Counted from the stretch's first letter, positions 9,740 through 19,334 are shown. The stretch: DNA of 64,000 nt from Chryseobacterium indologenes (GCA_016025055.1 CP065590.1:1674001-1738000), one strand, 5' to 3'. A program made the numbers and translations. Notes: generated by a model not told the origin, from the sequence alone.

Positions 9740-9814
9740 TGGGTCCTGAGGGATTCGAACCCCCGACCCTCTGGGTGTAAACCAGATGCTCTGAACCAAC
9801 TGAGCTAAGAACCC
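9740..9814 (-). tRNA. tRNA-Val (anticodon UAC), second copy
   Basis: Identical in the mature region to the copy at 9632-9706, with the same cloverleaf and anticodon TAC, and no encoded CCA. The two should be processed from one transcript reading leftward. Confidence 0.96.
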
Positions 9815-9856
9815 TCTAGACTTGTTCTCTTGTTTAGAGTGGTGCAAATATACGAC

Positions 9857-11102
9857 TTAATCTTTAATCTCCAAATTTTTTTCTAAAAATTCTCCCACAA
9901 CAAAGTTGCTTCCGCCGATAAAAATCATTTCTTCGTTTGTACAGTGCTCTTTTGCAGAGAGATATGCTTCCTGTACAGAATCGAAAATTTTATAAAAATT
10001 TTTGCCTCCCGAAGCAGATTTTCATAATCTTCGGGGTGTCTTCCCCTGTTGATGGATGGTTTCGCAAAATAAAACTCAGAATTTTCAGGAAGTAATTCCA
10101 TGACTTCATCTATTTTTTTATCGTTGACAAATCCCAAAATGACATGCTTGTGTCTGTTTATAGAATTTAGTTGTGAAAAAACGTACTCCAAACCGGCCTG
10201 ATTGTGTCCGGTATCACAGATCGTGAGCGGATGTTTTGAAAATTCAAACCAACGGCCAATGAATCCCGTGTTTTGGTGTACATTCAGGAGGCCTTGTTCT
10301 ACATTTTCCTGAGAGATGTTGACATGCTGCTTTTTCAGCTCTTCAATGATTCCCAGAACGACACGAATATTCTTTTGCTGGTAATTCCCTTTCAGGTCGG
10401 AAGTAAGGTGTGTGTGTATCGCAGTGGCATCTATTAAAGGAGCGTTCTCAAGGTGAGCCTTCTCTTTGATAATATTTTTTACCCCTTCGTTTTCGTCACC
10501 GGAGACTATCGGAGTATTTCTTTTAATAATTCCGGCCTTTTCAGCAGCAATCTCCTCAATGGTATCTCCTAAAATATTCTGATGATCAAGCTGAACATTC
10601 GTAATGGCCGAAACCAAAGGTGTGATTATATTGGTAGAATCCAGTCTTCCTCCCAGGCCAACTTCAATAATGGCAAAATCTACCTCTTGCTGATAGAAGT
10701 ATTCAAAAGCCATAATGGTAGTAAACTCAAAAAATGACGGCCGAATATCTTCAGGGATTTTTTTAGCTTTTGAATAAAGTCGAAAACAAATTCTTTACTG
10801 CAGTTTTTTCCATTGACCTTAATACGTTCAGTAAAATCAATAAGGTGAGGGGAGTTGTATAAGCCTACCTTGTAACCGGCTTCCTGAAGTACAGAAGCCA
10901 GCATATTGCTTGAAGATCCTTTTCCGTTGGTTCCGCCAATGTGGATGCATTTTATTTTTTCCTGAGGATTTCCAAAGAATGCACAAAGCCTCGTTATATT
11001 GTCAAGTCCTGGCTTATAAGCTTTCTGACCGTCTATCTGGTAGTTGGGCATCTGTACAAAAAGCCAGTCTATAGCTTCCTGATATTGTTCGTGTGTCATC
11101 AT
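9857..11102 (-). pseudogene. folC: Folylpolyglutamate/dihydrofolate synthase FolC, two frameshifts
   Basis: FolC adds glutamate to dihydropteroate/folates in the cytoplasm. The N-terminal part has the Mur-ligase P-loop GGTNGKGSS and YNSPHL; the middle has EVGLGGRLDSTN; the C-terminal part has DTGHNQAG. The frame breaks at a T7 run (10758-10764): one more base gives KKIPEDIRPSFFEFTTIMAFEY. It breaks again near 9994-10003 (A5T5 on the plus strand): one more base gives AKNFYKIFDSVQEAYLSAKE and ends at 9857 after GSNFVVGEFLEKN. The repaired protein is about 415 residues, the normal length. FolC is usually essential, so sequencing error is the likely cause. Confidence 0.9.
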
Positions 11103-11287
11103 GATACAAAATTCTCAAAAGTTTTATAAAAATGAAACAATAATTTTTTTTAACTGTAACTTTTTTATATTTAATACGTCTAATATGGAAAAATCTTAAT
11201 ATGAAATCGCTGTAATTTGCAAGTATAAATACCGGTGAAGATGACACGATTCCGTATGGGCCATTAAAAACAAATAAACATATACAT

Positions 11288-12616
11288 ATGAAAAAAGTTT
11301 GGATCATCGTTTTTGGATTAGGTTGTTTGGGATTGAACGCCCAAAAGAAATGGTCCTTAAAAGAATGCGTAAGTTATGCTGTAGAGCATAACCTGCAGGT
11401 TATCCAAAATCAATATAATAAACAGTCCCAGGATGCGAATCTGAAAATTGCCAGAAAAGGATATTTGCCTTCAGTTTCCGCAGGCATGAACAATGGGGTA
11501 AGTTTCGGGCAGCTTTCACTGGGAACCGGGAGTATCAGAAACGACAGATTCAGTAACAGTGCGAGTCTGGGAGCTGATATGTTGGTGTACAATAATGGGA
11601 GACTGGAAAAAAATGTGAGAAAAGCTCAGTTTGATGTAGAAGCGAGCCAATATGATATTGAAACCATTAAAAACGATATCTCACTTCAAATCGCCCAGCA
11701 ATATCTTACAGCCCTTTTAAATAAAGAAATTGTCAAGATCTCTCAAAGTGCCGTGGAAAATGCACAAAAGCAATTCGACAGGGCAAAAATAACAACTCAG
11801 GTCGGAACTACTGCCCAGACGGTTTTAGCGGAAGCAGAAGCGGCGCTGGCCAGGGAAAAACAAAATCTTAAAACGGCGGAAGTGAATGTGGGAAGGGCAT
11901 TGTTTGCCATCGTACAGCTTTTACAGCTTCCTGATTATAAAGGATTTGAGATTGAAGACGTACTGGTTCCGGACACCCTGGAAACACAATTGAAATCTGT
12001 TGATGAGGTGCTGACAACGGCATATGATATTCAACCTCAGATAAAAGCAGCGGAAAGCAGAATAAAATCTGCCGAGGCTCAGACGGAAGTGAGTAAGACG
12101 GCATTCTGGCCAACTCTGACAGCAAGTGCGGGGCTTTCTACTTTCTACAACAACATATTAAACACCAATGGCGGTGTGAGTTCCAGTCAAATAGGTTTTT
12201 TCCAGCAGTACAAAGATAACTTCGGACAAAATGTAGGGCTCTCTTTAAATGTTCCTATTTTTAATAAAGGAATTACGAAGCTACAGGTAGAACAATCCAA
12301 GATCAATGAAAGTCTTGCTAAAGTAACACTGGAGCAACAAAAGCAATCGGTAAGACAAAATGTTCAGAAGGCACAGTTTGATGCCGATGCGAATTATGAA
12401 ACTTACCTTTCAGCGATAGAAACAGAAAAGAGTACGAAGCTGGCTCTTGATTTTGCTGACAAAAGTTATGCTGCGGGAAGAACAACCATTTATGATGTCA
12501 ATGTAGCCAGAAATAATTATGCAAATGCACAGGGATCAGTAGCGCAGGCGAAATATAATTATCTTTTCAGTCTTAAACTATTGAATTTCTATGCAGGAAT
12601 TCCATTAAGTTTGTAA
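11288..12616 (+). CDS. TolC family outer-membrane efflux protein
   Basis: A 442-residue outer-membrane channel of the TolC/OEP family. A signal peptide (about 1-18, ending GLNA) is followed by the repeat opening WSLKECVSYAVEHNLQV, long alpha-helical hairpins rich in Ala/Gln/Glu (AQTVLAEAEAALAREKQNLKTAEVNVGRAL and a second set near 340-420), and short barrel strands. It works with inner-membrane pumps and adaptors to export small molecules or proteins; no partner pump is adjacent. It begins a run of three close + strand genes with sprT and manC. Confidence 0.92.
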   Translation: MKKVWIIVFGLGCLGLNAQKKWSLKECVSYAVEHNLQVIQNQYNKQSQDANLKIARKGYLPSVSAGMNNGVSFGQLSLGTGSIRNDRFSNSASLGADMLVYNNGRLEKNVRKAQFDVEASQYDIETIKNDISLQIAQQYLTALLNKEIVKISQSAVENAQKQFDRAKITTQVGTTAQTVLAEAEAALAREKQNLKTAEVNVGRALFAIVQLLQLPDYKGFEIEDVLVPDTLETQLKSVDEVLTTAYDIQPQIKAAESRIKSAEAQTEVSKTAFWPTLTASAGLSTFYNNILNTNGGVSSSQIGFFQQYKDNFGQNVGLSLNVPIFNKGITKLQVEQSKINESLAKVTLEQQKQSVRQNVQKAQFDADANYETYLSAIETEKSTKLALDFADKSYAAGRTTIYDVNVARNNYANAQGSVAQAKYNYLFSLKLLNFYAGIPLSL

Positions 12617-12617
12617 A

Positions 12618-13208
12618 ATGCCTATCCAATCGTTAGAGAAATATTTACCTCAAAATACATTAAAATATTTAAGAATTTGGTTTTCAGAGTACTATATTCA
12701 TATTAAGGTTACGAGAAACAGGAATTCTAAACTGGGAGATTATCGGAAACTTCCGGACAATTCGCATGAAATTACAGTCAATTCTACATTGACTCCTCAG
12801 CTTTTTTTCTTCGTGCTTACCCATGAGCTTGCCCATTTGATTGCTTTTGAAAAATATGGTCGAAGGATCTCTCCCCATGGAAATGAATGGAAAGAAACCT
12901 TTAGAAATATGCTCATAGAAAGTCTTGAAGTGTATGATGAAGACCTGAAACCTATTATTCTGAGGTTTTCAAAATCACCCAAAGCAAACTTCATGGCCAG
13001 CCCCGATCTTGTAAGGTATTTTCATACTGAAAAACAAGATGATAACCTCCGTTTCATCGAAGAACTTGAGAAGGGAGAATTTTTTATATACCGCAACGAA
13101 AAGTATTTATTGGAAGGTCTGATCAAAAAGAACTATCTTTGTAAGAACCTGGCTACTGGAAGGAAGTATTCTTTCAAGCCATTAGCGAGGGTAGAAAAAT
13201 GTAGCTAA
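12618..13208 (+). CDS. SprT-like zinc metallopeptidase domain protein
   Basis: A 196-residue cytoplasmic protein starting one base after the tolC stop. FFVLTHELAHLIAFEKYG carries the HExxH zinc motif (about residues 70-74), and RISPHGNEWKETFRNML matches the SprT-domain region that supplies the third ligand. The C-terminal part (YLLEGLIKKNYLCKNLATGRKY) is a short beta domain. Bacterial SprT proteins are poorly characterised; a DNA-protein crosslink protease role is known for eukaryotic relatives only. Confidence 0.85.
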   Translation: MPIQSLEKYLPQNTLKYLRIWFSEYYIHIKVTRNRNSKLGDYRKLPDNSHEITVNSTLTPQLFFFVLTHELAHLIAFEKYGRRISPHGNEWKETFRNMLIESLEVYDEDLKPIILRFSKSPKANFMASPDLVRYFHTEKQDDNLRFIEELEKGEFFIYRNEKYLLEGLIKKNYLCKNLATGRKYSFKPLARVEKCS

Positions 13209-13210
13209 GA

Positions 13211-14292
13211 ATGTTAAAATCAGACAGATACTGCGTGATAATGGCGGGAGGAATCGGAAGCCGGTTCTGGCCAATGAGTACGCAAAAATTTCCAAAACAG
13301 TTTCAGGATATTTTAGGAACAGGCCGCACTATGATTCAGCAAACCTATGACAGAATCAGTAAGGTAATTCCTAAAGAACAAATATTTGTCATTACAAATA
13401 AAGAGTATGTAGCCCTGTCTCATCAGCAGCTTCCGGAAATTCCTGAAGAGAATATCGTTGGGGAGCCTTTAATGAAAAATACAGCTGCCTGTAACCTGTA
13501 CATGGCAAATAAAATTGCTGAAATTGATCCGAATGCTACCATGATTGTATTGCCGGCAGACCATCTGATCCTAAAAGAAGATGTTTTTTTAGAGAAAGTG
13601 GAGCTAGCTTTCGACGTAGCGTCAAAACATGATTATCTGGTGACTCTGGGAATTACCCCAACAAGACCTGATACCGGATATGGATACATTCAGTTTGTAG
13701 AGAAAAAGGATCGGAATATTTTAAAGTTAAAACATTTACCGAAAAACCAATTTTGGAGATTGCCCAAAGCTTTTTAGAAAGCGGGGATTTTCTTTGGAAT
13801 GCGGGTATATTTGTCTGGAATGTGAAAAGCATTCATCATGCTTTTGAGCTGTATCTTCCTGAAATGATGCAGCATTTCATGGCTTGCGAATACAATTCCG
13901 AAAAGGAAGACAGCTGTATAGAAACCATTTATCCTAAGGTTCAGAAAATTTCTATCGACAACGGAATTCTTGAAAAAGCAAAAAATGTATATGTAATTCC
14001 GTCAGATCTGGGATGGAGTGACTTAGGTACCTGGACGTCCGTTTATGAAAATACAGAGAAAGATAATGATGGCAACGCGGTAAAATTAAAGCATTTGCTA
14101 TCATATAATTCAAAAGGAAATATCATTCGACTAAAAAATAATAACAAAGCCGTTATCATCGATGGCCTTGAAGATTATATCATCGTAGATACCGATAAAG
14201 CTCTTCTTATTTGTCCCCGCAACAATGATCAGTTGATTAAAGATTATGTTCTTGATCTGAAAAATTTCAAAAAAGGAGAGAAGTTTATGTAA
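13211..14292 (+). pseudogene. manC: Mannose-1-phosphate guanylyltransferase, frameshifted
   Basis: This enzyme makes GDP-mannose from mannose-1-phosphate and GTP for glycan synthesis. The N-terminal part has the signature MAGGIGSRFWPMS with FPKQF, then VLPADHLI and GITPTRPDTGYGYI. The frame breaks at a T4 run (13719-13722); one more T gives NIFKVKTFTEKPILEIAQSF and joins the frame holding NAGIFVW and DLGWSDLGTW. The repaired length of about 360 residues is that of the single-domain GMP type. Probably a sequencing error. It follows sprT by 2 bp and may serve the same glycan pathway as the nearby glycosyltransferases. Confidence 0.9.
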
Positions 14293-14325
14293 AATTTTGG
14301 TATATTTTCTGCTGATTACCAGGCT

Positions 14326-14991
14326 ATGATTAAATTAACAACCCAATTCACAATGCTTATATTCCTGTTTGCAGGAATTTTAGGATTTGCTCAGGAAAAG
14401 AAGAAATTTTCAAGTATACCGAATATTTTAAAACAGATTGAACCTGATGATAAAATAGATTCATGGGTGTTGGTGTACAACAGCTACGGTAAAGGGCAGG
14501 AGATTAAAACTTCCGGAGGAACAATCAATTATACTCCTCAGTTTTCGGGTTTTAATTTATTTCCAAGTGAAGATAGTTTTTATTATATCGCTTATTCTCA
14601 GGGAGGAAAGATCAATTATGTCACCGATGCTGAGGCGCTGAAAAAGTTTGTGGGTAAAATAGATAATGCCCAGGAAGCGTCCATCATATTGGCATCAGAC
14701 GGCTATATTGTTGATGAAGAATTTAAAGATCTGGCAGGCAATTATCATGAAGACGGTTCAAATTATTACCTCGATTTAGGGAAGTTGACATCCAGGGAAT
14801 GCCCTTATCAGAAAACACATTATACTCTTACCGTAAACAAAGCGACCGGAGCTGTAACGAATGTCAAAGACAACGGGACATACATCGAGCTTTACAATAA
14901 AAAATGTGCTAATAATCCGAGACTTTTAAAGATCGAAAAAAAAGAAGAACCCAAGAAAGATGAGCCGAGAAAAACACCCAAGAGCAAATAA
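14326..14991 (+). CDS. Hypothetical exported protein
   Basis: A 221-residue protein not assigned to a family. A signal peptide is present (hydrophobic MLIFLFAGILGFAQ); an internal ATG at 14353 would give a more compact signal. The mature part is mixed alpha/beta with a segment resembling DUF-type lipoprotein-associated folds, and two late cysteines (SRECPYQ and NKKCANN) could pair in the periplasm. The C terminus is highly charged (KKEEPKKDEPRK). The end overlaps the next gene by 32 bases. Confidence 0.65.
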   Translation: MIKLTTQFTMLIFLFAGILGFAQEKKKFSSIPNILKQIEPDDKIDSWVLVYNSYGKGQEIKTSGGTINYTPQFSGFNLFPSEDSFYYIAYSQGGKINYVTDAEALKKFVGKIDNAQEASIILASDGYIVDEEFKDLAGNYHEDGSNYYLDLGKLTSRECPYQKTHYTLTVNKATGAVTNVKDNGTYIELYNKKCANNPRLLKIEKKEEPKKDEPRKTPKSK

Positions 14992-15493
14992 CACCTATGA
15001 GACCGAACGATTAATTCTTCGTCCAATGTCCCGTGAAGACAGAGATTTTGTCTTTGAGCTTTATAACAGGCCGAAATTTATTCAGCATATCGGCAACCGT
15101 AATGTTAACAGTATTGAAGATGCCGAAAACTATATCCTGACCAGATTTGTTCCTCAGATTGAAAAAATGGGATTCGGGAACTATCTTTTAATAACGAAAG
15201 AAGGGAACGAAAAAGTAGGAGCGGTAGGAATCTTTGAAAGGGAAGGGCTGGATATTGTAGATATCGGATATTCTTTACTGGAGGAATTCGAAGGAAAAGG
15301 ATATGCATATGAAGCCGCTCAAAAGGTTAAATCCATAGGAATGGATGAGTTTGGGCTATCAAAAATATCGGCGATCATTTCAAAAGATAATATTTCTTCC
15401 CAGAAACTGATCGAAAAATTAGGCTTAAAATTTAAAAAACATGTAGTTCTTCCCGGAGAAACAGAAGAGTTGAATTACTATGAAACAGAATAA
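14960..15493 (+). CDS. GNAT family N-acetyltransferase
   Basis: A 177-residue acetyltransferase of the RimJ/RimL-like group. Visible features: TERLILRPMSREDRDFVFELYN at the N terminus, the strand VGAVGIFER, DIGYSLLEEFEGKGYAYEAAQ forming the acetyl-CoA pyrophosphate loop (motif A, E-G-K-G-Y), and NISSQKLIEKLGLKF (motif B). The substrate, a protein N terminus or small amine, cannot be told from sequence. The start lies inside the end of the preceding gene; the first in-frame ATG fits the family. Confidence 0.88.
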   Translation: MSREKHPRANNTYETERLILRPMSREDRDFVFELYNRPKFIQHIGNRNVNSIEDAENYILTRFVPQIEKMGFGNYLLITKEGNEKVGAVGIFEREGLDIVDIGYSLLEEFEGKGYAYEAAQKVKSIGMDEFGLSKISAIISKDNISSQKLIEKLGLKFKKHVVLPGETEELNYYETE

Positions 15494-15501
15494 GATAATT
15501 T

Positions 15502-15535
15502 AAAAAGCTTTCACAAACATTGTGAAAGCTTTTTT
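15502..15535. terminator. Bidirectional intrinsic terminator
   Basis: Hairpin AAAAAGCTTTCACA / TGTGAAAGCTTTTT between the convergent GNAT (+) and peroxiredoxin (-) genes. Confidence 0.88.
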
Positions 15536-15554
15536 ACTGTCTGAATATCAGCAG

Positions 15555-16004
15555 TTATCCTTCCAGAATCTGGTCGGCTGCCGTTTTGGACGTTACCTTT
15601 TCTATTACTCTTGAGCAGATACCATTTTCGTCAAAAATAAATGTGGTTCTTACGATCCCCATATAGGTTTTCCCAAAAGTTTTCTTTTCCTTCCAGACAC
15701 CAAATTTCTCGATGATATCTCTATTTTCATCAGCAATAAGATCATAAGGAAAAGCAAATTTACTATGGAAGTTTTTTTGCTTTTTTATGGAATCACCACT
15801 CACTCCCAATAATTGGAATCCGGCTTTTTTAAGCTTAGAATAATTGTCGCTCAGGTTACATGCTTCCACAGTGCAGGTAGGGGTGCTGGCTTGCGGGTAA
15901 AAGAACACGACAAGTTTTTTCCCGATTAATTTTGATGAATTTATAGCTTCCCCATCTTGATTGAGTCCTTCAAATTCAGGTAATTTATCTCCAACTTTAA
16001 GCAT
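15555..16004 (-). CDS. bcp: Thioredoxin-dependent peroxiredoxin (BCP type)
   Basis: A 149-residue thiol peroxidase that reduces hydrogen peroxide and organic peroxides in the cytoplasm. FYPQASTPTCTVEACNLSDNY holds the peroxidatic cysteine (TPTC) and a second cysteine five residues later, the layout of atypical two-cysteine BCP/PrxQ enzymes. The rest (GVSGDSIKKQKNFHSKFAFPYDLIAD) matches the family. Start ATG at 16004 is divergent from nth, with only about 30 bp between them, so the promoters overlap or are very short. Confidence 0.93.
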   Translation of the reverse strand: MLKVGDKLPEFEGLNQDGEAINSSKLIGKKLVVFFYPQASTPTCTVEACNLSDNYSKLKKAGFQLLGVSGDSIKKQKNFHSKFAFPYDLIADENRDIIEKFGVWKEKKTFGKTYMGIVRTTFIFDENGICSRVIEKVTSKTAADQILEG

Positions 16005-16037
16005 AATAATTTAATTTTGTTCAAATTTAAGGGATAC

Positions 16038-16658
16038 ATGACAAAAAAACAAAGAGCTGAGCTCGTTCAGATAGAACTGGATAAATTATATCCTACCACC
16101 CCAATTCCGTTGGATCATACAGATCCTTATACTTTAATGGTTGCTGTAGCACTTTCTGCTCAGACAACAGATAAAAAGGTTAATCAGGTGACTCCCGAGC
16201 TTTTTGCTGTGGCAGGAACGCCCCAAAGAATGGCAAAGCTCGAAGAGTTCCAGATCAAAGAATTGATTAAAGAAATAGGACTGTCTAATACCAAAGCCAA
16301 AAACTTAAAAAGAATGGCAGAGCTTCTTCTGGAAAGGCACGGTGGAGTGGTTCCTCAGACTTACGAGGAGCTGGAGGCGCTACCCGGAGTAGGTCATAAA
16401 ACAGCATCTGTAGTCATGAGCCAGGGATTTGGTTACCCTGCTTTTCCGGTCGACACCCATATCCACCGCCTGATGACCCAATGGAAGTTAACATCAGGTA
16501 AAAATGTAGTAGAAACGGAACGTGATGCCAAAAAGCTATTCCCGGAAGAGGTATGGAATAAACTTCATCTTCAGATTATTTTCTACGGAAGAGAATATTC
16601 TCCTGCTAGAGGAAAAGGTGAGAAAGATTTTATTACGAAAATGATGTTTGACAAATAA
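16038..16658 (+). CDS. nth: Endonuclease III, apparently without Fe-S cluster
   Basis: A DNA glycosylase/AP lyase for oxidised pyrimidines in base-excision repair. The 206-residue protein has AQTTDKKVN, the helix-hairpin-helix LPGVGHKTASVV with the catalytic lysine, and FPVDTHIHRL with the catalytic aspartate. Unlike E. coli Nth, the C terminus (YGREYSPARGKGEKDFITKMMFDK) has no cysteines, so the [4Fe-4S] loop is missing. The ATG at 16038 is chosen because it begins at the conserved first helix. Followed by a repeat-like intergenic region and a strong hairpin. Confidence 0.93.
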   Translation: MTKKQRAELVQIELDKLYPTTPIPLDHTDPYTLMVAVALSAQTTDKKVNQVTPELFAVAGTPQRMAKLEEFQIKELIKEIGLSNTKAKNLKRMAELLLERHGGVVPQTYEELEALPGVGHKTASVVMSQGFGYPAFPVDTHIHRLMTQWKLTSGKNVVETERDAKKLFPEEVWNKLHLQIIFYGREYSPARGKGEKDFITKMMFDK

Positions 16659-16675
16659 TTCAATTATTATAGCGT

Positions 16676-16815
16676 CAGGTTCGCTAAGATTTTATAAAAA
16701 ACTATGCTGAAATAGCTCGCGAAGGCACTTCGTTTAGCAAAGATAATATTTCCCTGGTTGAGTGAAACGTCTTTGCGAACTAATAGAAAACGCTACAATT
16801 ACTTTGTGGTCGTTG
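16676..16815. repeat. Degenerate intergenic repeat (CGCAAAG type)
   Basis: Non-coding stretch with scrambled copies of a 'ttcgctaagatttt / cgcgaaggcacttcg / tttagcaaagat / gtctttgcgaac' theme in both orientations. It resembles decayed dispersed intergenic repeats. Weak evidence: similarity is by eye only. Confidence 0.35.
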
Positions 16816-16826
16816 CGTTCATAAAT

Positions 16827-16861
16827 AAACCATGTCAAGGTTCTGAACCTTGACATGGTTT
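16827..16861. terminator. Strong hairpin after nth
   Basis: Perfect inverted repeat AAACCATGTCAAGGTTC / GAACCTTGACATGGTTT. It lies between convergent nth (+) and the DinB gene (-). It is long and symmetric, so it could stop transcription from both sides; the flanking T/A runs are short. Confidence 0.6.
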
Positions 16862-16893
16862 AAAAAACATCATGTAAGAAAAAAGAAATGTAT

Positions 16894-17340
16894 TTAATAA
16901 TCCAATAACCTTCTGTGATAATTAATCTGCCCCAAATGATAATCCAGATGCGCAATCAGGTGGATCAGGAAATAATCGGTGGTCATTTTGCTTTCAAAAA
17001 CCACGAGAGGATATTCGTTTTTCAGATCTTGTTCGGATAGTTGAGAAAGAACAGAATCAATCATGGCTGCAGTAGCTTCAACTTTTGTAATCAGTTCAGC
17101 TTTCGGAACGTCTTTTAATGAAAATTCAAGATCACGCTGTCTTACATACTCTGTATTTCCAAGATGTGTTCCTATGAAATGATTAAGATTTCCAACCAGG
17201 TGAAGACAAAGATTACCGGCTGAATTACTAATGTTTTTATCCGTTTTCCAAAGGTTTTCTTCCTTTTGATACGCTTCTATTTCAGTTTTCAATTTGTTTA
17301 AGTCCCTGTTGTACAGAGATCGTAGGCTTTCTGTGATCAT
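16894..17340 (-). CDS. DinB family protein
   Basis: A 148-residue four-helix-bundle protein of the DinB/YfiT superfamily. The pattern of metal-ligand histidines is visible: LCLHLVGNLNHFIGTHLG in the middle and FLIHLIAHLDYHLGQINYHRR at the C terminus. Such proteins include metal-dependent thiol transferases (bacillithiol or glutathione S-transferase-like); the actual substrate here is unknown. The start MITESLRSLYNRDLNKL fits the family. Confidence 0.85.
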   Translation of the reverse strand: MITESLRSLYNRDLNKLKTEIEAYQKEENLWKTDKNISNSAGNLCLHLVGNLNHFIGTHLGNTEYVRQRDLEFSLKDVPKAELITKVEATAAMIDSVLSQLSEQDLKNEYPLVVFESKMTTDYFLIHLIAHLDYHLGQINYHRRLLDY

Positions 17341-17376
17341 ATCGGTTTTTGTTTTAATGACTTTATCATGAATAAT

Positions 17377-17407
17377 AAAAAAGGCATTGTTCTTTATCCA
17401 ATGCCTT
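17377..17407 (-). terminator. Intrinsic terminator of the DUF885 gene
   Basis: Hairpin AAGGCATTG / CAATGCCTT; on the minus strand it is followed by a T run. Ten bases beyond the stop of the DUF885 gene. Confidence 0.85.
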
Positions 17408-17416
17408 CTCTATTAT

Positions 17417-19213
17417 CTATTTTTGTTTTTTAGCCCAAAGCTCCATTTTCCTGTTCAGAACATCCAGAGGAAGGCATCCCTGGCTTAATACTTCATCGTG
17501 GAAGCTTGCCAGACTGAATTTTGTTCCCAGTTCTTTCTGATACTTTTCTCTGAGTTCACGGATTCTTAATGATCCGATTTTATATCCTAATGCCTGTCCC
17601 GGCATTGCCATATATCTTTCCACTTCTGCCACTGCAGCTCCTTCATCGTAAGAAATGTTGCTTAAGAAATATTTGATCGCTTCCTCCCTTGACATTTTTC
17701 CGGTATGAAGACCTGTATCTACAACAAGTCTTACCGCTCTCAGCATCTGATCGCTTAAATACCCCATTTTTTGATAAGGATCTGTATACAGCCCAAATTC
17801 CGGGCCTAAAGTCTCACAATAATGAGCCCATCCCTCACCATACGCTCCAAACCATCCGAATCTCATAAACTTGGGGAGCTTTTCATTTTCCTGTTGTAAA
17901 GAAACCTGATAGTGGTGCCCGGGAATAGCCTCATGAAGGAAAAGAGATTCCATTCCTGAAGTTACATTGAACTTTGTAGGATCCGGAAGCGGAACATAGA
18001 AGATTCCCGGTCTTTTCCCATCGGGAGTGCCCGGAATATATTCTGCGCTGGCACTTGCCTCTCTGAATTTTTCTGTCTGCCGGATTTCAAACTTAGTTTT
18101 CGGTGTTACGTTAAACATCGTTTTCAGCTTAGGAGTAATCTTCGCCAGAATGCTGTTGAAGCCGTTTAAAACATCTTTAGAAGTCTTGTAAGGCATTGCT
18201 TTCGGATCCGTTTTTACAAAAGTGATAAACTCTTCAAGAGATCCGTTGAAACCTACCTGTTGTTTTACCTTTTCCATTTCAGCACGAAGCATGGCTACCT
18301 GCTGTAGTCCGATTTTATTTATTTCCTCAGGAGATTTCTTAGTCGTTGTCCAGCTTTTTACATAATAGCTGTAGATTTCATTTCCGTTGGGAAGGCTGTT
18401 ATATCCGTCCGTATCTCTGCCTTTTGGCCAATATTCCTTTTCCAGAAATGTCGCCATTTTCGTATAAGCAGGAATGATCTTTTTGGTAATAGCTTCCTTA
18501 TACAACCCTGAGAATTTGTCTTTCTGAGCCTGAGAAAAGTTCTTTGGAAAATTCTTAACAGGTCCGTAGAAGATATTTTTATCCATGTCAGGTGTAATGA
18601 TTTCCTCGGCTTTCATCTGTGGAATCATTTTGACAATCAGTTTCTTGGGAAGAACTACTTTATTATTGATCCCTTCACGGAAGTTTTCTGTGGCGGCATC
18701 CATCCATTCAGGGAATTTCTCCATTCTTTTAAGCCAGTCGCTGTAATCTTTTTCGGTTTTGAAGGGCTGGCTTCCCTGTCCGCTTCCATACAGAGGAAAT
18801 GTTAAAGGAAGACCTCCGAATTGGGTGAAAGGAATATATTCAGGATGATAGGCATAGGCTTCAATTTTATCTTTCAAAGTATAATCCAATACATCATATA
18901 TTACTTTATCTTCATCTGAAAGAGTTTTATAATCTACATGATCCAGCTGTTTCTGTACCGAATGATAGAAAGCTACTTCACCTGAAATGAAATCTTTATC
19001 AATATTGATAGGAAGCTGATCATTGTATCTTGTATCTCCCTGCGAAGTAGCATCAAGAGGATATAATTTAAGATACTGCTCATAATAATTGGACGCAATA
19101 GAATCCAGATTAGAAGGAGTTACTTTGGTAAGAGGAGAATCAGACTTCTTGCATGAAGCAAGAGCGATCATCAGGCCCAGTCCTAAAATACTTTTTGACA
19201 AAATTTTTTTCAT
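17417..19213 (-). CDS. DUF885 family metallopeptidase-like lipoprotein
   Basis: A 598-residue exported protein of the DUF885 family, which is related to M32/M2-like gluzincin peptidases. The N terminus is a lipoprotein signal with lipobox LASC, followed by KKSDSP, so it should be anchored in the periplasm or outer membrane. FLHEAIPGHHYQVSLQQE holds the zinc-binding HExxxGH variant, and GEGWAHYCETLG supplies further conserved residues. Length is normal. The substrate is unknown. It is monocistronic, with a terminator just after the stop. Confidence 0.88.
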   Translation of the reverse strand: MKKILSKSILGLGLMIALASCKKSDSPLTKVTPSNLDSIASNYYEQYLKLYPLDATSQGDTRYNDQLPINIDKDFISGEVAFYHSVQKQLDHVDYKTLSDEDKVIYDVLDYTLKDKIEAYAYHPEYIPFTQFGGLPLTFPLYGSGQGSQPFKTEKDYSDWLKRMEKFPEWMDAATENFREGINNKVVLPKKLIVKMIPQMKAEEIITPDMDKNIFYGPVKNFPKNFSQAQKDKFSGLYKEAITKKIIPAYTKMATFLEKEYWPKGRDTDGYNSLPNGNEIYSYYVKSWTTTKKSPEEINKIGLQQVAMLRAEMEKVKQQVGFNGSLEEFITFVKTDPKAMPYKTSKDVLNGFNSILAKITPKLKTMFNVTPKTKFEIRQTEKFREASASAEYIPGTPDGKRPGIFYVPLPDPTKFNVTSGMESLFLHEAIPGHHYQVSLQQENEKLPKFMRFGWFGAYGEGWAHYCETLGPEFGLYTDPYQKMGYLSDQMLRAVRLVVDTGLHTGKMSREEAIKYFLSNISYDEGAAVAEVERYMAMPGQALGYKIGSLRIRELREKYQKELGTKFSLASFHDEVLSQGCLPLDVLNRKMELWAKKQK

Positions 19214-19304
19214 TTCAGAATCTTTATGGTAACAAAAGTAAGTATTATTAGGGTATCGAGAGTAAACATGTGGCTTGATTTTAAAAAATTATTTTTCAAA
19301 ATCC

Positions 19305-19334
19305 TTTTCACTTTAAATCAATTTTTTATCTTTG
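19305..19334 (+). promoter_or_regulatory. Candidate Bacteroidota promoter
   Basis: TTTT at 19305-19308, 18 bp, then TATCTTTG at 19327-19334, close to the TTTG-N17-23-TAnnTTTG consensus. It sits 49 bp upstream of the next gene start. Confidence 0.5.

Noticed and set aside
9632..9814. Duplicated 75-base unit considered as a repeat or CRISPR-like array
   Set aside because: It is two tRNA genes with normal cloverleaf structure; there are only two units and no spacers of CRISPR type.
9482..9847. 121-residue minus-strand frame across the two tRNA-Val genes
   Set aside because: It translates tRNA sequence (the same peptide twice) and overlaps GT2; not a protein gene.
13211..14292. manC as two separate genes or a programmed frameshift
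   Set aside because: There is no slippery heptamer with a downstream structure; the same +1-base repair pattern occurs in many unrelated genes here.
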